A DNA stretch of 26,669 nucleotides, taken from an uncultured Christensenellaceae bacterium (GTDB lineage: Bacteria > Bacillota > Clostridia > Christensenellales > Christensenellaceae). The DNA lies in contig CAJUPM010000006.1 in NCBI GenBank assembly GCA_910588425.1, forward strand, positions 1 through 26,669, read 5' to 3'. Positions within the stretch are counted from its first letter, which is position 1. Each line of letters begins with the position of its first letter. The position numbers and the translations under genes are program-made. This document shows positions 17,112 through 23,830 of this stretch, one piece after another. The notes beneath the pieces were generated by a model. It searched no databases. It worked only from the letters and a program-made list of their open reading frames with translations, and was not told where the DNA came from.

Positions 17112-17726
17112 ATGTCTCAGTTTGTAGATGAAATTGTTGGTGGAGATGGGTATCGTTGGTATTCTCTCTTAAATGAAAATGGAGATGTTGTTCAGGAGAA
17201 GGTGCGCCTTGTTAAAAATTACACTCCTGAGCGGGCGGGAAGCACGATAGGAGCGGCAGAGCTAAATCAAAAAGTAGATCTGGCGCAGCTATTTGATTTG
17301 ATATATCCAATTGGCAGAGTAGTTGAGTTTGGAAATGGAGTAGACCCGAACGAAGTTTTTGGCGGGACATGGCAGCCATATGCTCAGGGGCGAACGACTG
17401 TTGGCATAGATCCGAATGACGCTGATTTTAATGAAGTGGGAAAGACTGGTGGCAGCAAAACGGCTAAATATTCGCTGGAAAATGACGGCTATGCCAAAAT
17501 TGGTGGGTATGCCAATCAGCCGGTTGTCTTGCGATATACTAACAAGAAGGGTACTGGTATAGAATACATCGCTGACACATATGCCACTTTTTCGCAGGGG
17601 GCAGCACTTGGCCCGATAGAGACGCCATACACGCAAACCCGGGCTATGGCACTTGGCGGCACAACGGATGAGGGCAATAACATGCAGCCATATGTTGTAA
17701 CGCGAAAGTGGATTCGGGTTGCATAA
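17112..17726 (+). CDS. Tail fibre/tip receptor-binding protein
   Basis: A 204-residue protein with the fibre-tip pattern LFDLIYPIGRVVEFGNGVDP, then FGGTWQPYAQGRTTVGID and a C-terminal NNMQPYVVTRKWIRVA. This trimeric tip module occurs at the C-terminus of many phage fibres and baseplate proteins and usually contacts the host surface. The N-terminal about 60 residues (YRWYSLLNENGDVVQEKVRL) probably attach to the tail. AGGAGG precedes ATG 17112. It is the last structural gene before the lysis module, as expected. Confidence 0.75.
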   Translation: MSQFVDEIVGGDGYRWYSLLNENGDVVQEKVRLVKNYTPERAGSTIGAAELNQKVDLAQLFDLIYPIGRVVEFGNGVDPNEVFGGTWQPYAQGRTTVGIDPNDADFNEVGKTGGSKTAKYSLENDGYAKIGGYANQPVVLRYTNKKGTGIEYIADTYATFSQGAALGPIETPYTQTRAMALGGTTDEGNNMQPYVVTRKWIRVA

Positions 17727-17739
17727 CGGAGGAAACAGA

Positions 17740-18810
17740 ATGGGAGTATTACAAGAATTTTTGAACTATCTGGAAGTGCAGGAAAATAACGGCTCTATTT
17801 ATGTTTGGGGCGCGCAGGGACAGGGTGGAGAGGTCATCTCTGAGAACTGGATCCGTCAGATGGAGACCAGCAGAAACAATGCAGACCGGGCTATCGCGCT
17901 CTGGAAAAAACGTAAGGCAGAGGGGAAGAATGCGCTTCGGGCGTTTGACTGCTCTGGCCTTATCATGTACTTCTTCCAAAATTTGAAGGGCATACTGAAA
18001 TCCGATACAACCGCTCACGGCCTGAAAGGGATGTGCGGCCAGCTCTCCGAGTCGCAGTTGTTGCCAGGAGACTTTGTATTCCGGGTATATACCAGCGGTG
18101 CAAACAAGGGAAGGGCCTATCATGTGGGCGTGGTGGTGGATGCAGAGAAGAACGTTATTGAGGCAAAAGGCCGGGATTATGGCGTGGTAAAGCGTCCGCT
18201 AAACGCCGAGGCCGGATATTGGAATGCTTTCGGGCGGCCTGCTTTTCTGAAAGCAGAGATTGAGGGAGGCGCGGCAGCTGCACAGCCTGCACCTGTTGGC
18301 TGGGAGCTTTCCAGGCTGCTCAAACGGACAAGCCCTATGATGAAAGGCGAGGACGTGCGAGCAGTACAGAATGCGCTCATTTTCAAGGGTTATCACTGTG
18401 GAAATAGCGGCGCGGACGGCCAGTTTGGCGCAGGCACAGAGAGTGCGGTCAAAGCCTTCCAGAAAGCGAATGCGCTCGCAGATGATGGAATTGTAGGAGA
18501 AAACACCTGCAAGAAGCTGGGCGGCATCTGGAAGGGTAGCAAAGCAGCCGCCTCGGTTCCTTCTGCCAGCTGGAAGCTTTCCAGGCTGCTCAAGCGTACA
18601 AAACCCATGATGAAGGGGGAAGATGTGCGTGCGGTACAAAATGTGCTGATTGCCCGGGGCTATTCCTGTGGGAAGAGTGGTGCTGATGGAGCGTTCGGGG
18701 ATGGGACGCGCGATGCAGTGATGCGCTTCCAGAAAGCAAATGGCCTGAAAACGGACGGAATTATTGGAAAAGACACTTGCGCAAAACTGGGCGGCAAGTG
18801 GAACGCATAA
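17740..18810 (+). CDS. Endolysin: NlpC/P60 peptidase with two peptidoglycan-binding domains
   Basis: Degrades host peptidoglycan at the end of the lytic cycle. From ATG 17740 (GGAGGAA upstream) it has 356 residues. Residues 1-170 form an NlpC/P60 cysteine peptidase: Cys71 in FDCSGL, His128 in YHVGVV, and the third-position region EAKGRDYGV near 141-149. Two PG_binding_1 domains follow, about 189-262 and 279-352, each with LLKRT-P-MMKGEDVRAVQN and ending KKLGG or AKLGG. The two copies are close to identical in places, even at DNA level, indicating recent duplication. There is no signal peptide, so release depends on the holin. The longer frame from 17719 lacks a suitable ribosome binding site. 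Confidence 0.9.
   Translation: MGVLQEFLNYLEVQENNGSIYVWGAQGQGGEVISENWIRQMETSRNNADRAIALWKKRKAEGKNALRAFDCSGLIMYFFQNLKGILKSDTTAHGLKGMCGQLSESQLLPGDFVFRVYTSGANKGRAYHVGVVVDAEKNVIEAKGRDYGVVKRPLNAEAGYWNAFGRPAFLKAEIEGGAAAAQPAPVGWELSRLLKRTSPMMKGEDVRAVQNALIFKGYHCGNSGADGQFGAGTESAVKAFQKANALADDGIVGENTCKKLGGIWKGSKAAASVPSASWKLSRLLKRTKPMMKGEDVRAVQNVLIARGYSCGKSGADGAFGDGTRDAVMRFQKANGLKTDGIIGKDTCAKLGGKWNA
18304..18636 (+). repeat. Direct DNA repeat from tandem cell-wall-binding domains
   Basis: Two copies of an about 65-base block begin at 18304 and 18573, in the starts of the endolysin's two peptidoglycan-binding domains. They share the stretch CTTTCCAGGCTGCTCAA exactly, and most later differences are in third codon positions. 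This is an internal gene duplication, not a mobile element. Confidence 0.7.
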
Positions 18811-18827
18811 CAGGAGGAGAAAGAAAA

Positions 18828-19118
18828 ATGGATATGATGGAACTGATTCGGCCGGAGATGCTCACACTGATTCCTGTGCTGTATCTCATGGGAATGGCGT
18901 TGAAAAGGGCAGAGGTGTTTGCAAACAAGTATATCCCGCTGGGGCTTGGTCTTCTGGGGGCGTTGCTGGGTGCGGCGTGGCTGCTGGTGTTCCGAGATGC
19001 GGAATACAATGCCATGCAAAGCCTGCTCATGGGAGCGGTGCAAGGGATTCTCTGCGCGGGGTGCAGTGTTTATGCAAACCAGATTTACAAACAGCTGGGC
19101 AAAAAGGAGGAAGAGTAG
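18828..19118 (+). CDS. Phage holin
   Basis: A 96-residue membrane protein that permeabilises the cytoplasmic membrane so that the endolysin can reach the wall. Hydrophobic segments are at about 10-25 (LTLIPVLYLMGMALKR), 36-54 (LGLGLLGALLGAAWLLVF) and 63-83 (SLLMGAVQGILCAGCSVYA), with a lysine- and glutamate-rich tail (KQLGKKEEE). This matches the phage_holin_5-like group. AGGAGG sits nine bases before ATG 18828; the frame open from 18777 has no such site. It lies between endolysin and the XhlA-like gene, giving a complete lysis cassette. Confidence 0.85.
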   Translation: MDMMELIRPEMLTLIPVLYLMGMALKRAEVFANKYIPLGLGLLGALLGAAWLLVFRDAEYNAMQSLLMGAVQGILCAGCSVYANQIYKQLGKKEEE

Positions 19119-19120
19119 GA

Positions 19121-19339
19121 ATGGACGGAGCAATCCTGACGGCTATCCTTGGCTTTGCGGGTACGCTGATTGGTTCGCTTGGCGGCATTTTCGCCTCTTC
19201 CCGGCTGACGAATTTTCGCTTACAGCAGTTGGAGGAAAAAGTAAAGCTGCACAACAACCTTGTGGAACGCATGACCGCGGTGGAGGAGAAAATTAAGGGA
19301 AACCTACATCGTATTGAAGAGATTGAGCATAGTGTATAG
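19121..19339 (+). CDS. XhlA-like lysis accessory protein
   Basis: A 72-residue protein with one N-terminal transmembrane helix (ILTAILGFAGTLIGSLGG) followed by an amphipathic coiled coil (LQQLEEKVKLHNNLVERM, TAVEEKIKGNLHRIEEIE). This matches haemolysin XhlA-type proteins, which assist holin function at the membrane. The start ATG 19121 is two bases after the holin stop and has AAGGAGG upstream. Longer upstream frame content is not translated sensibly and overlaps endolysin and holin. A terminator lies 11 bases downstream, ending the late operon. Confidence 0.78.
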   Translation: MDGAILTAILGFAGTLIGSLGGIFASSRLTNFRLQQLEEKVKLHNNLVERMTAVEEKIKGNLHRIEEIEHSV

Positions 19340-19350
19340 TTGTAATGAAA

Positions 19351-19375
19351 AACGGGGCAGAAGCCCCGTTTTTTT
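19351..19375 (+). terminator. Terminator of the late operon
   Basis: AACGGGGC (19351-19358) pairs with GCCCCGTT (19363-19370) over a four-base loop and is followed by T residues to 19375. It separates the late operon from the cargo genes. Confidence 0.9.
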
Positions 19376-19390
19376 GGTACATAAAATTTA

Positions 19391-19419
19391 TTGAAAAGCT
19401 AATTGTGGAATGCTAAACT
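19391..19419 (+). promoter_or_regulatory. Promoter of the DUF6978/DUF1828 cargo operon
   Basis: TTGAAA (19391-19396), a 17-base spacer and TAAACT (19414-19419). It sits just after the late terminator, so the two cargo genes can be expressed in the lysogen independently of the late operon. Confidence 0.45.
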
Positions 19420-19445
19420 TGGTTTTAATACTGGAGGTGATTGTG

Positions 19446-19889
19446 TTGAGTGTAACGATTACTGATACGGAAGCAAAACGATTGCTAGAAATGGTTAAGC
19501 ATTCACTAGAAAATATTATAAATTTTCCATTCACTTGCAGAACGAAACAATTTGATGTTGTTGGAGATACAAATCAAGATATCTTCACAATTTCTATTTA
19601 TAAGGGAAAAATTAATCAACTTAAGTATAATTTTGGAGCTCGCATCCAAAAATCTGGTATAATGTTATTACAATTGCATATTAGTCCCTCAAATGTGCAT
19701 ATTAATCCCGATGGAGAAAGAATTTTAGGGAATCACTGGCATATCTATAGTGAAAATTATGGGGGTGCATGGGCATTTCCAGCTGAGAACATTGAAAGTG
19801 ATAAATTTGCCGAAAATACAATCAGTTTTTTAAAAAAATTTAATGTGATTGAGTGCCCGGAAGTTATTTGCCAAACCAAGTTTATATAG
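19446..19889 (+). CDS. DUF6978-like protein of unknown function
   Basis: A 147-residue protein, AT-rich compared with the phage genes. It has an N-terminal helix TEAKRLLEMVKHSLENI, then beta strands, and a central motif HINPDGERI followed by NHWHIYSENYGGAWAF. This H-x-N-x-D-G-E...H-x-H-I-Y pattern resembles proteins called DUF6978, which I recall occurring beside DUF1828 genes; the family name is moderately certain. The conserved His, Asp and Glu could form a metal or nuclease site, but that is inference. GGAGGTGAT (19433-19441) favours the TTG at 19446 over upstream ATG 19410 and GTG 19443. It ends 24 bases before the DUF1828 gene start. Possible role: toxin-antitoxin or anti-phage pair. Confidence 0.5.
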   Translation: MSVTITDTEAKRLLEMVKHSLENIINFPFTCRTKQFDVVGDTNQDIFTISIYKGKINQLKYNFGARIQKSGIMLLQLHISPSNVHINPDGERILGNHWHIYSENYGGAWAFPAENIESDKFAENTISFLKKFNVIECPEVICQTKFI

Positions 19890-19913
19890 TTAAAGCAAGA
19901 GGGGGTGAGTGAT

Positions 19914-20672
19914 TTGGATATTCAGGAGTTAATTAATGAGTATGCAGCATGGTTAAAAAGAGAAATAACATTTGATAAAATTGGAGAATATTACGAAATC
20001 ACGACTCCTTATTTAGATAATAGAAATGACTATTTGCAAATTTATGTTAGACAGGAAGGTCGGAATATTTATTTCTCCGATGACTGCGCAACAATAAATG
20101 AATTAAAAGCTAATGGATTTCAATTTACTTCCAATCGTAAAAATTATTTGCAAAGGATTCTGAATCAATATGGCGTAGCGCTTGATGGAGATGAATTAAT
20201 AACAAAGGCATCGGTAGATGACTTTGCATTAAAAAAACATCTCTTTATTCAAGCAATGCTCCGTATAGATGATATGTTTATAACTTCAAAAGCTAAGGTT
20301 GCTTCTCTTTTTTTGGACGATATACAAGAGTTTTTTAATGAACAGGATATTTATTGTTCGGAGAATGTCCAATTTACAGGAGTATCGGGTTTTTCTCATA
20401 ATTATGATTTTTTGTTGCAACGAAGCAAGGATAAGCCGGAAAGACTATGTCAGGCGGTTAATAACCCAAATAAATCAAGTATGGGAAATATACTTTTTGC
20501 GTGGAACGACACAAAAGGGGTGCGTAGAAGGGATAGCCAACTTATTGTATTTCTTAATGATCGAAATAATATTACAAAAGGAATCGAGGAAGGTTTTTCT
20601 AACTATGAAGCAAAAGTGATTCGCTGGAGTGAGCGGTACAAGAAGGAAAATCTTAATTTGCTTGTAGCATAA
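19914..20672 (+). CDS. DUF1828/DUF1829-domain protein
   Basis: A 252-residue protein with DUF1828 in the N-terminal about 95 residues (PYLDNRNDYLQIYVRQEG, then FSDDCATINELKANG and LNQYGVALDGDELI) and DUF1829 after that (FLDDIQEFFNEQDIYCSENV, SGFSHNYDFLLQRSK, then LIVFLNDRNN). The two domains occur together in defence-like and mobile loci; no activity is established to my knowledge. GGGGGTG lies seven bases before TTG 19914; GTG 19905 is possible. There is no signal peptide or membrane segment. The codon and base use is AT-rich, unlike the structural genes, and suggests separate acquisition together with the upstream gene. A structured RNA gene follows after 24 bases. Confidence 0.7.
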   Translation: MDIQELINEYAAWLKREITFDKIGEYYEITTPYLDNRNDYLQIYVRQEGRNIYFSDDCATINELKANGFQFTSNRKNYLQRILNQYGVALDGDELITKASVDDFALKKHLFIQAMLRIDDMFITSKAKVASLFLDDIQEFFNEQDIYCSENVQFTGVSGFSHNYDFLLQRSKDKPERLCQAVNNPNKSSMGNILFAWNDTKGVRRRDSQLIVFLNDRNNITKGIEEGFSNYEAKVIRWSERYKKENLNLLVA

Positions 20673-20689
20673 CAAACTAAAATTATAAT
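20662..20689 (+). promoter_or_regulatory. Promoter of the structured RNA
   Basis: A perfect TATAAT at 20684-20689 is preceded by TTGTAG (20662-20667) at 16 bases. The predicted transcript start near 20696 coincides with the first base of the folded RNA region. The -35 lies inside the end of the DUF1829 coding region. Confidence 0.5.
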
Positions 20690-20695
20690 CATCAA

Positions 20696-20816
20696 GGTCT
20701 GACAGCAAAGGTCGGAAAGGCTCCCGCACACTCGCAAGAGTACCTGAGATGATGGATACGTCCCCATCTTGCTGTTGGTGTATGAAAGAGGCGGGGCAAA
20801 TGCCCCGCCTCTTATT
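20696..20816 (+). ncRNA. Structured non-coding RNA, family not recognised
   Basis: The region folds into a closed multi-branch structure. The outer helix joins 20699-20707 to 20770-20778. Inside, AGGT/ACCT (20709-20712 with 20742-20745) encloses a hairpin ACTC-GCAA-GAGT (20730-20741) with a GNRA tetraloop. A second hairpin (20747-20769) has an AGATG/CATCT stem, then GGA/TCC closed by UACG, a UNCG-type tetraloop. The terminator at 20787-20813 follows directly. A promoter TATAAT ends seven bases before the predicted start. No open frame of useful size is present. It does not match SRP RNA, tmRNA, RNase P, or the common riboswitches I can recall. It could serve as a partner RNA for the upstream DUF6978/DUF1828 proteins, or be an independent phage regulator. 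Confidence 0.6.
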
Positions 20817-20817
20817 T
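20787..20817 (+). terminator. Terminator of the structured RNA
   Basis: AGAGGCGGGGCA (20788-20799 region) pairs with TGCCCCGCCTCT across a short AA-containing loop and is followed by TATTT. The stem is very stable and may also act for the convergent immunity gene on the minus strand. Confidence 0.85.
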
Positions 20818-20872
20818 GAAATTTACTGCGTGAACCAGAAATGTAATTTTTCTAGTGAGAGTATTCTATTAG

Positions 20873-21100
20873 TTAACAATACTGCTCTATTGTGCTCCAA
20901 AGCTGTTCTAAACTTTTTCCGTTGATACGTGCCTTAGCAAATAGATTTTCTGAAGAGCTGAATTCTTGTGTAAATTCATCTTCTACTCTAGTCAAATAGA
21001 ATCCATCGCTATTATAGCTAATCCAATATTCCTTTCCTTCAACAAAAAAATTATATTCCATTCCATGTTTCACTAAATTTTTAAATTCTTCAAATTTCAT
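20873..21100 (-). CDS. Putative immunity protein for the adjacent toxin
   Basis: A 75-residue protein encoded immediately behind the toxin-like gene. AGGAGGGAC (complement of 21104-21112) precedes its ATG at 21100 and overlaps the toxin stop, so the two genes are coupled. The sequence EYNFFVEGKEYWISYNSDG followed by YLTRVEDE, then FAKARINGKSLEQLWSTIEQ resembles small immunity proteins found after polymorphic toxin genes. It lacks signal peptide and membrane segments, so it would neutralise a cytoplasmic toxin domain by binding. The longer frame to 21193 overlaps toxin codons and is not used. Its specificity should match the toxin C-terminus only. Confidence 0.65.
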   Translation of the reverse strand: MKFEEFKNLVKHGMEYNFFVEGKEYWISYNSDGFYLTRVEDEFTQEFSSSENLFAKARINGKSLEQLWSTIEQYC

Positions 21101-21110
21101 TTTGTCCCTC

Positions 21111-23525
21111 CTATCTAAATTTAAAAGTGCCGTCTGGGTTATATTCAAAATGATGTTCATGTGGTACAGTGGGGTGCAATTTTGAATTACCATGATTTGT
21201 AAAATCTACATCTCTTGTTGCTTGACCATTCTCATTATACCATCTTCTGGTTTTTAGCCTTCCGTTTGAATCGACAATATCCACACTAGAGTTTGGCTCC
21301 CCGTTTAACCCAGGGTTTTTGCTAGTAGTGAAATGTGTCTTGCTGGGCGTAGTGTCCAGAACCTCGCCGGTATTGGTGGTAATACTGGAACCAACACCAT
21401 TAGGAGTATAGTCTACCTCACTCGAATACCCCCGCTTATCCTCAGCCTCGGCATCACCGAAAATGGCAGAAGCGCCGTCTGATGTATCACCTTCTCTTGG
21501 CGGGGCAGGAGTTTCCTGACCTTGCGGTACCTTTTCTCCATGATACCCTGATTGCGGCGGATCGTCAAAGGGAGCCTCTGTTTTCCCCGCGCCTTTCCCG
21601 GATGCCGGGATGTGAGACGCGGAATCTGTATCAACATCTCCCTGGCCAGTGAAGCCATCGACAAACTCCTTCTCCTGACTTGGCGTCAGGCCGTCGTCCC
21701 CGGCTGCGCCGCCGCTCATCCAGGGCGGGGCAGCATCTGCATCGCTTGTTCCTGAGGGGCGGCCAGCGCTTTGCCGGTTTCCCGCCTGCTCTGGGTCAAC
21801 TGTGCCCGGAAGCATACCTTTAGGCTGCTCCGTATCTCCGCCAGCTTGGGTGTTCCCTGACCGCGTGCCTGCATCCTCTGTTCCGGAAGCACTCCCACCT
21901 TTGGAGCTTTCAGGGCTGTCATACCCCCCGAAAATGGCGACAATGATTTCATATACAAACTCAATTTGTAAAAACTTCGCGAAAGTATCTGCGATTTCCT
22001 CCCTGCTTACAGGCTTTTCTCCTCCCAGCACATAATATTCTATTGTTCTGTAAATGCCATACCCCAGCGTATTTAGAGCCGCGCCGCTTTTGATATTTAA
22101 CAGAACCATCAAAGCCTTGCCTGCCACGCTGCCCGAAAGCACATCCGTGATATGTTTGGTTATCGCATTATTGGAATTTTTCCCGAGCTTAAGCGCATCT
22201 AAAAGAGATCCAATGCCAAAATCCAGGGCTCCCATTAAGTTGCCGTAGGCACTGGCTGCCTTCGCATCGCCTGTTTCTTCATACACGGAGGCGGTTGCCT
22301 GAATCGCGGTATCGGCAGCGCCCAGCAGGTTTGCAACCCAGGAAGGAGCACCATTCAAGGTCAACAGGAGCGTTGCCCCAGCACGGGCTGCTTTTCTCCC
22401 GAACTGCTCAATCTTATCTCCTTCCTGAACGGAGCCTTTGCGGATATTGAGCCATTCCGCCATCTTGTCATCCAGCCACTCCAGCCCGGCTTCGGTTTTG
22501 ATGTTAATCGCCTGCTGGCGAAACCATTCCGCTTCTTCATCCATACCTGCCCGTTCACAGGTATTCGCCAGCGACTCCATTGTGTTGCCCAGCGACCATT
22601 CCACCGGAGAAAGGAAGAAACCCGCATTGCCTCGGAGGAATTTATATGTTCCATAGATGCTTTCACGGAAAATAGCGGGGTCATATTTGATGACCTGCGT
22701 CATCTTTTCCATATGTGTCACGAGGTTCTCCCAGGTGTAGTTGCCCCGCTCCCCGTAATTGAGAAGCTGCTCAAACATATCCCGGCGGGTTTCTTCCATC
22801 TGGCACCAGGTGCGGATTGCCTCCATCTCTTCGGGGGAGAGCGCCGCGATTTCTTCGGGCGTCAGCAGGCCGTCATAGTAATCTTTCGCGGTGTTCATGT
22901 CGATGACTTCATTGCCCCAGCCCTTTTGGGCGTAGGCATCTGCCGCGATGCTGTCCTCTCTGAGGGCAAAGCCAATCGCCTGGTTCTTAGGACTGAATAC
23001 CTCGCTGCTTTCTTTGAAGTACAGCCAGTCCATCGGCCCCTGATAAGTGCCATCTTCATTTACGAAGGCAGGCTCATAGCTCCATTCATCCTGAAGTTGC
23101 GCTTCTTCCTGTGCGGCAGGTTCCGGCGCTTTAATCACATAGGGCTTCATCTCGCCCGTCTGAGCATAATCAATGGCCGCCTCACCAATGCCCTTGAAAA
23201 TTTCTGTGAAATTCACCTCACCGTTGCTCGTATCCACATAGACACCGGGCTGCGGCTCCCGCGCCTGCTTTGGCCTTGGGGCATACACCTGTCTGTCCCC
23301 GTGCACACCCTTATATAGGTCAGAATACAGGTTAGTAGACTGCGTTCTGCCCATCAGTTCTACCGCATTTTGCTTTTGCTGCCGTGTCCAATTTGAAGAT
23401 GATGAGGTAGAATACTCCGGTTCATGCGGCGGGGCGCCGCCCCGCTGCCGCTTGCGCTCTTTGTCCAGAATTTCCTGATACAGCTGGGGGTTCTGCACCC
23501 CAGCATATTTGCTCATATCAAGCAT
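21111..23525 (-). CDS. Polymorphic-toxin-like protein of the prophage
   Basis: An 804-residue protein with the modular layout of polymorphic toxins. Residues 1-130 are charged and unstructured at the start. About 130-535 are a helical region with a hydrophobic, Gly/Ala-rich stretch (ATLLLTLNGAPSWVANLLGA, SAYGNLMGALDFGIGSLLDA) that resembles domains in large phage-borne, possibly virion-associated proteins. About 536-700 are a low-complexity Gly/Ser/Pro/Glu linker. The tip, about 704-804, has RWYNENGQATRDVDF, then NHGN (777-780), H784 and PHEH (788-791), the His-rich pattern of small secreted toxin domains (close to polymorphic toxin type 24, from memory). The DNA of the tip is more AT-rich than the linker. 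There is no signal peptide or LXG/WXG domain, so the export route is unknown. AGGAGG precedes ATG 23525 by seven bases. Confidence 0.65.
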   Translation of the reverse strand: MLDMSKYAGVQNPQLYQEILDKERKRQRGGAPPHEPEYSTSSSSNWTRQQKQNAVELMGRTQSTNLYSDLYKGVHGDRQVYAPRPKQAREPQPGVYVDTSNGEVNFTEIFKGIGEAAIDYAQTGEMKPYVIKAPEPAAQEEAQLQDEWSYEPAFVNEDGTYQGPMDWLYFKESSEVFSPKNQAIGFALREDSIAADAYAQKGWGNEVIDMNTAKDYYDGLLTPEEIAALSPEEMEAIRTWCQMEETRRDMFEQLLNYGERGNYTWENLVTHMEKMTQVIKYDPAIFRESIYGTYKFLRGNAGFFLSPVEWSLGNTMESLANTCERAGMDEEAEWFRQQAINIKTEAGLEWLDDKMAEWLNIRKGSVQEGDKIEQFGRKAARAGATLLLTLNGAPSWVANLLGAADTAIQATASVYEETGDAKAASAYGNLMGALDFGIGSLLDALKLGKNSNNAITKHITDVLSGSVAGKALMVLLNIKSGAALNTLGYGIYRTIEYYVLGGEKPVSREEIADTFAKFLQIEFVYEIIVAIFGGYDSPESSKGGSASGTEDAGTRSGNTQAGGDTEQPKGMLPGTVDPEQAGNRQSAGRPSGTSDADAAPPWMSGGAAGDDGLTPSQEKEFVDGFTGQGDVDTDSASHIPASGKGAGKTEAPFDDPPQSGYHGEKVPQGQETPAPPREGDTSDGASAIFGDAEAEDKRGYSSEVDYTPNGVGSSITTNTGEVLDTTPSKTHFTTSKNPGLNGEPNSSVDIVDSNGRLKTRRWYNENGQATRDVDFTNHGNSKLHPTVPHEHHFEYNPDGTFKFR

Positions 23526-23538
23526 TTCACTGCCTCCT

Positions 23539-23614
23539 CGTAATGTGATTTTATGTTACTCATATTATCACATTACGTGTAATGCATCAATTTATTTTTA
23601 CACAAATTGTGTAA
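23539..23614 (-). promoter_or_regulatory. Toxin promoter with palindromic operator-like sites
   Basis: On the minus strand TTGATG (complement of 23585-23590), a 17-base spacer and TAATAT (complement of 23562-23567) form the promoter. Sites around it: CATTAC-GT-GTAATG (23571-23584) fills the spacer; a further GTAATG at 23540-23545 makes an 11-base inverted repeat with 23567-23577; and TTACACAAATTGTGTAA (23598-23614) lies upstream of the -35. Repressor control of the toxin is likely; the repressor gene is not in the window. Confidence 0.6.
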
Positions 23615-23800
23615 GTGCTTTAAAAAGAATATTTGAATGTTGATGATAGGATATTGTAGATTATTTGTTAGTAGGGCAAGGCCAATTTTTGGTGCACTTT
23701 TTATTTTTGCTTATAAATTAGGCAGTTACAGGAAAGTGTAAAAAAGGCTTAACCATGCGCTTTTGAGTATGTTTTATATGTGGCTATAACTTGCTTCATT
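23615..23800. other. AT-rich non-coding stretch next to attR
   Basis: I see no credible gene on either strand. Short A/T tracts and repeated TGTAA-like words could include integrase arm-binding sites, which are expected here, but none can be defined from this sequence alone. Confidence 0.4.
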
Positions 23801-23826
23801 GGGTTCGACTCCCCTCGGCTCCACCA
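23801..23826 (+). other. ssrA: Right attachment site: 3' end fragment of ssrA (tmRNA) or tRNA-Ala
   Basis: The 26 bases are GGG, a TTCGACT T-loop, CCCCT and the acceptor strand CGGCTCC, then ACCA. Only three of five T-stem pairs remain and nothing resembling a 5' acceptor or anticodon arm precedes it. The identity to an RNA gene therefore begins about base 23801. The acceptor strand would pair with GGGGCCG through a G3-U70 pair, the alanine identity element shared by tmRNA and tRNA-Ala; the T-loop and flanks favour tmRNA. This is the usual product of integration into the 3' end of ssrA. Confidence 0.75.
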
Positions 23827-23830
23827 AGTG

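Noticed and set aside
18304..18636. Short repeats as CRISPR or mobile element
   Set aside because: Only two copies about 270 bases apart, in frame within one gene; they encode tandem cell-wall-binding domains. No CRISPR array or insertion sequence was seen in the window.
18764..19120. Long N-terminal extension of the XhlA-like frame
   Set aside because: This part overlaps endolysin and holin out of frame and reads as low-quality protein; the coherent protein begins at ATG 19121 after AAGGAGG.
19410..19445. ATG 19410 as start of the DUF6978-like gene
   Set aside because: The GGAGGTGAT sequence lies after this ATG and directs initiation to TTG 19446, where conserved-looking protein begins.
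20696..20780. Signal recognition particle RNA (ffs)
   Set aside because: GGTCGGAAAGG superficially recalls the SRP GGAA loop, but the conserved asymmetric loop and the AGCAGCC arm are missing and the fold is multi-branched instead of one long hairpin.
22713..23318. 201-residue plus-strand frame
   Set aside because: It is antisense to the toxin gene body, without a ribosome binding site or recognisable domain, and the minus-strand gene has a proper start and coherent protein.
23745..23826. Complete tRNA gene
   Set aside because: Only the T-loop, half of a T-stem and acceptor 3' strand are present; no anticodon or D arm and no matching 5' acceptor strand is upstream.
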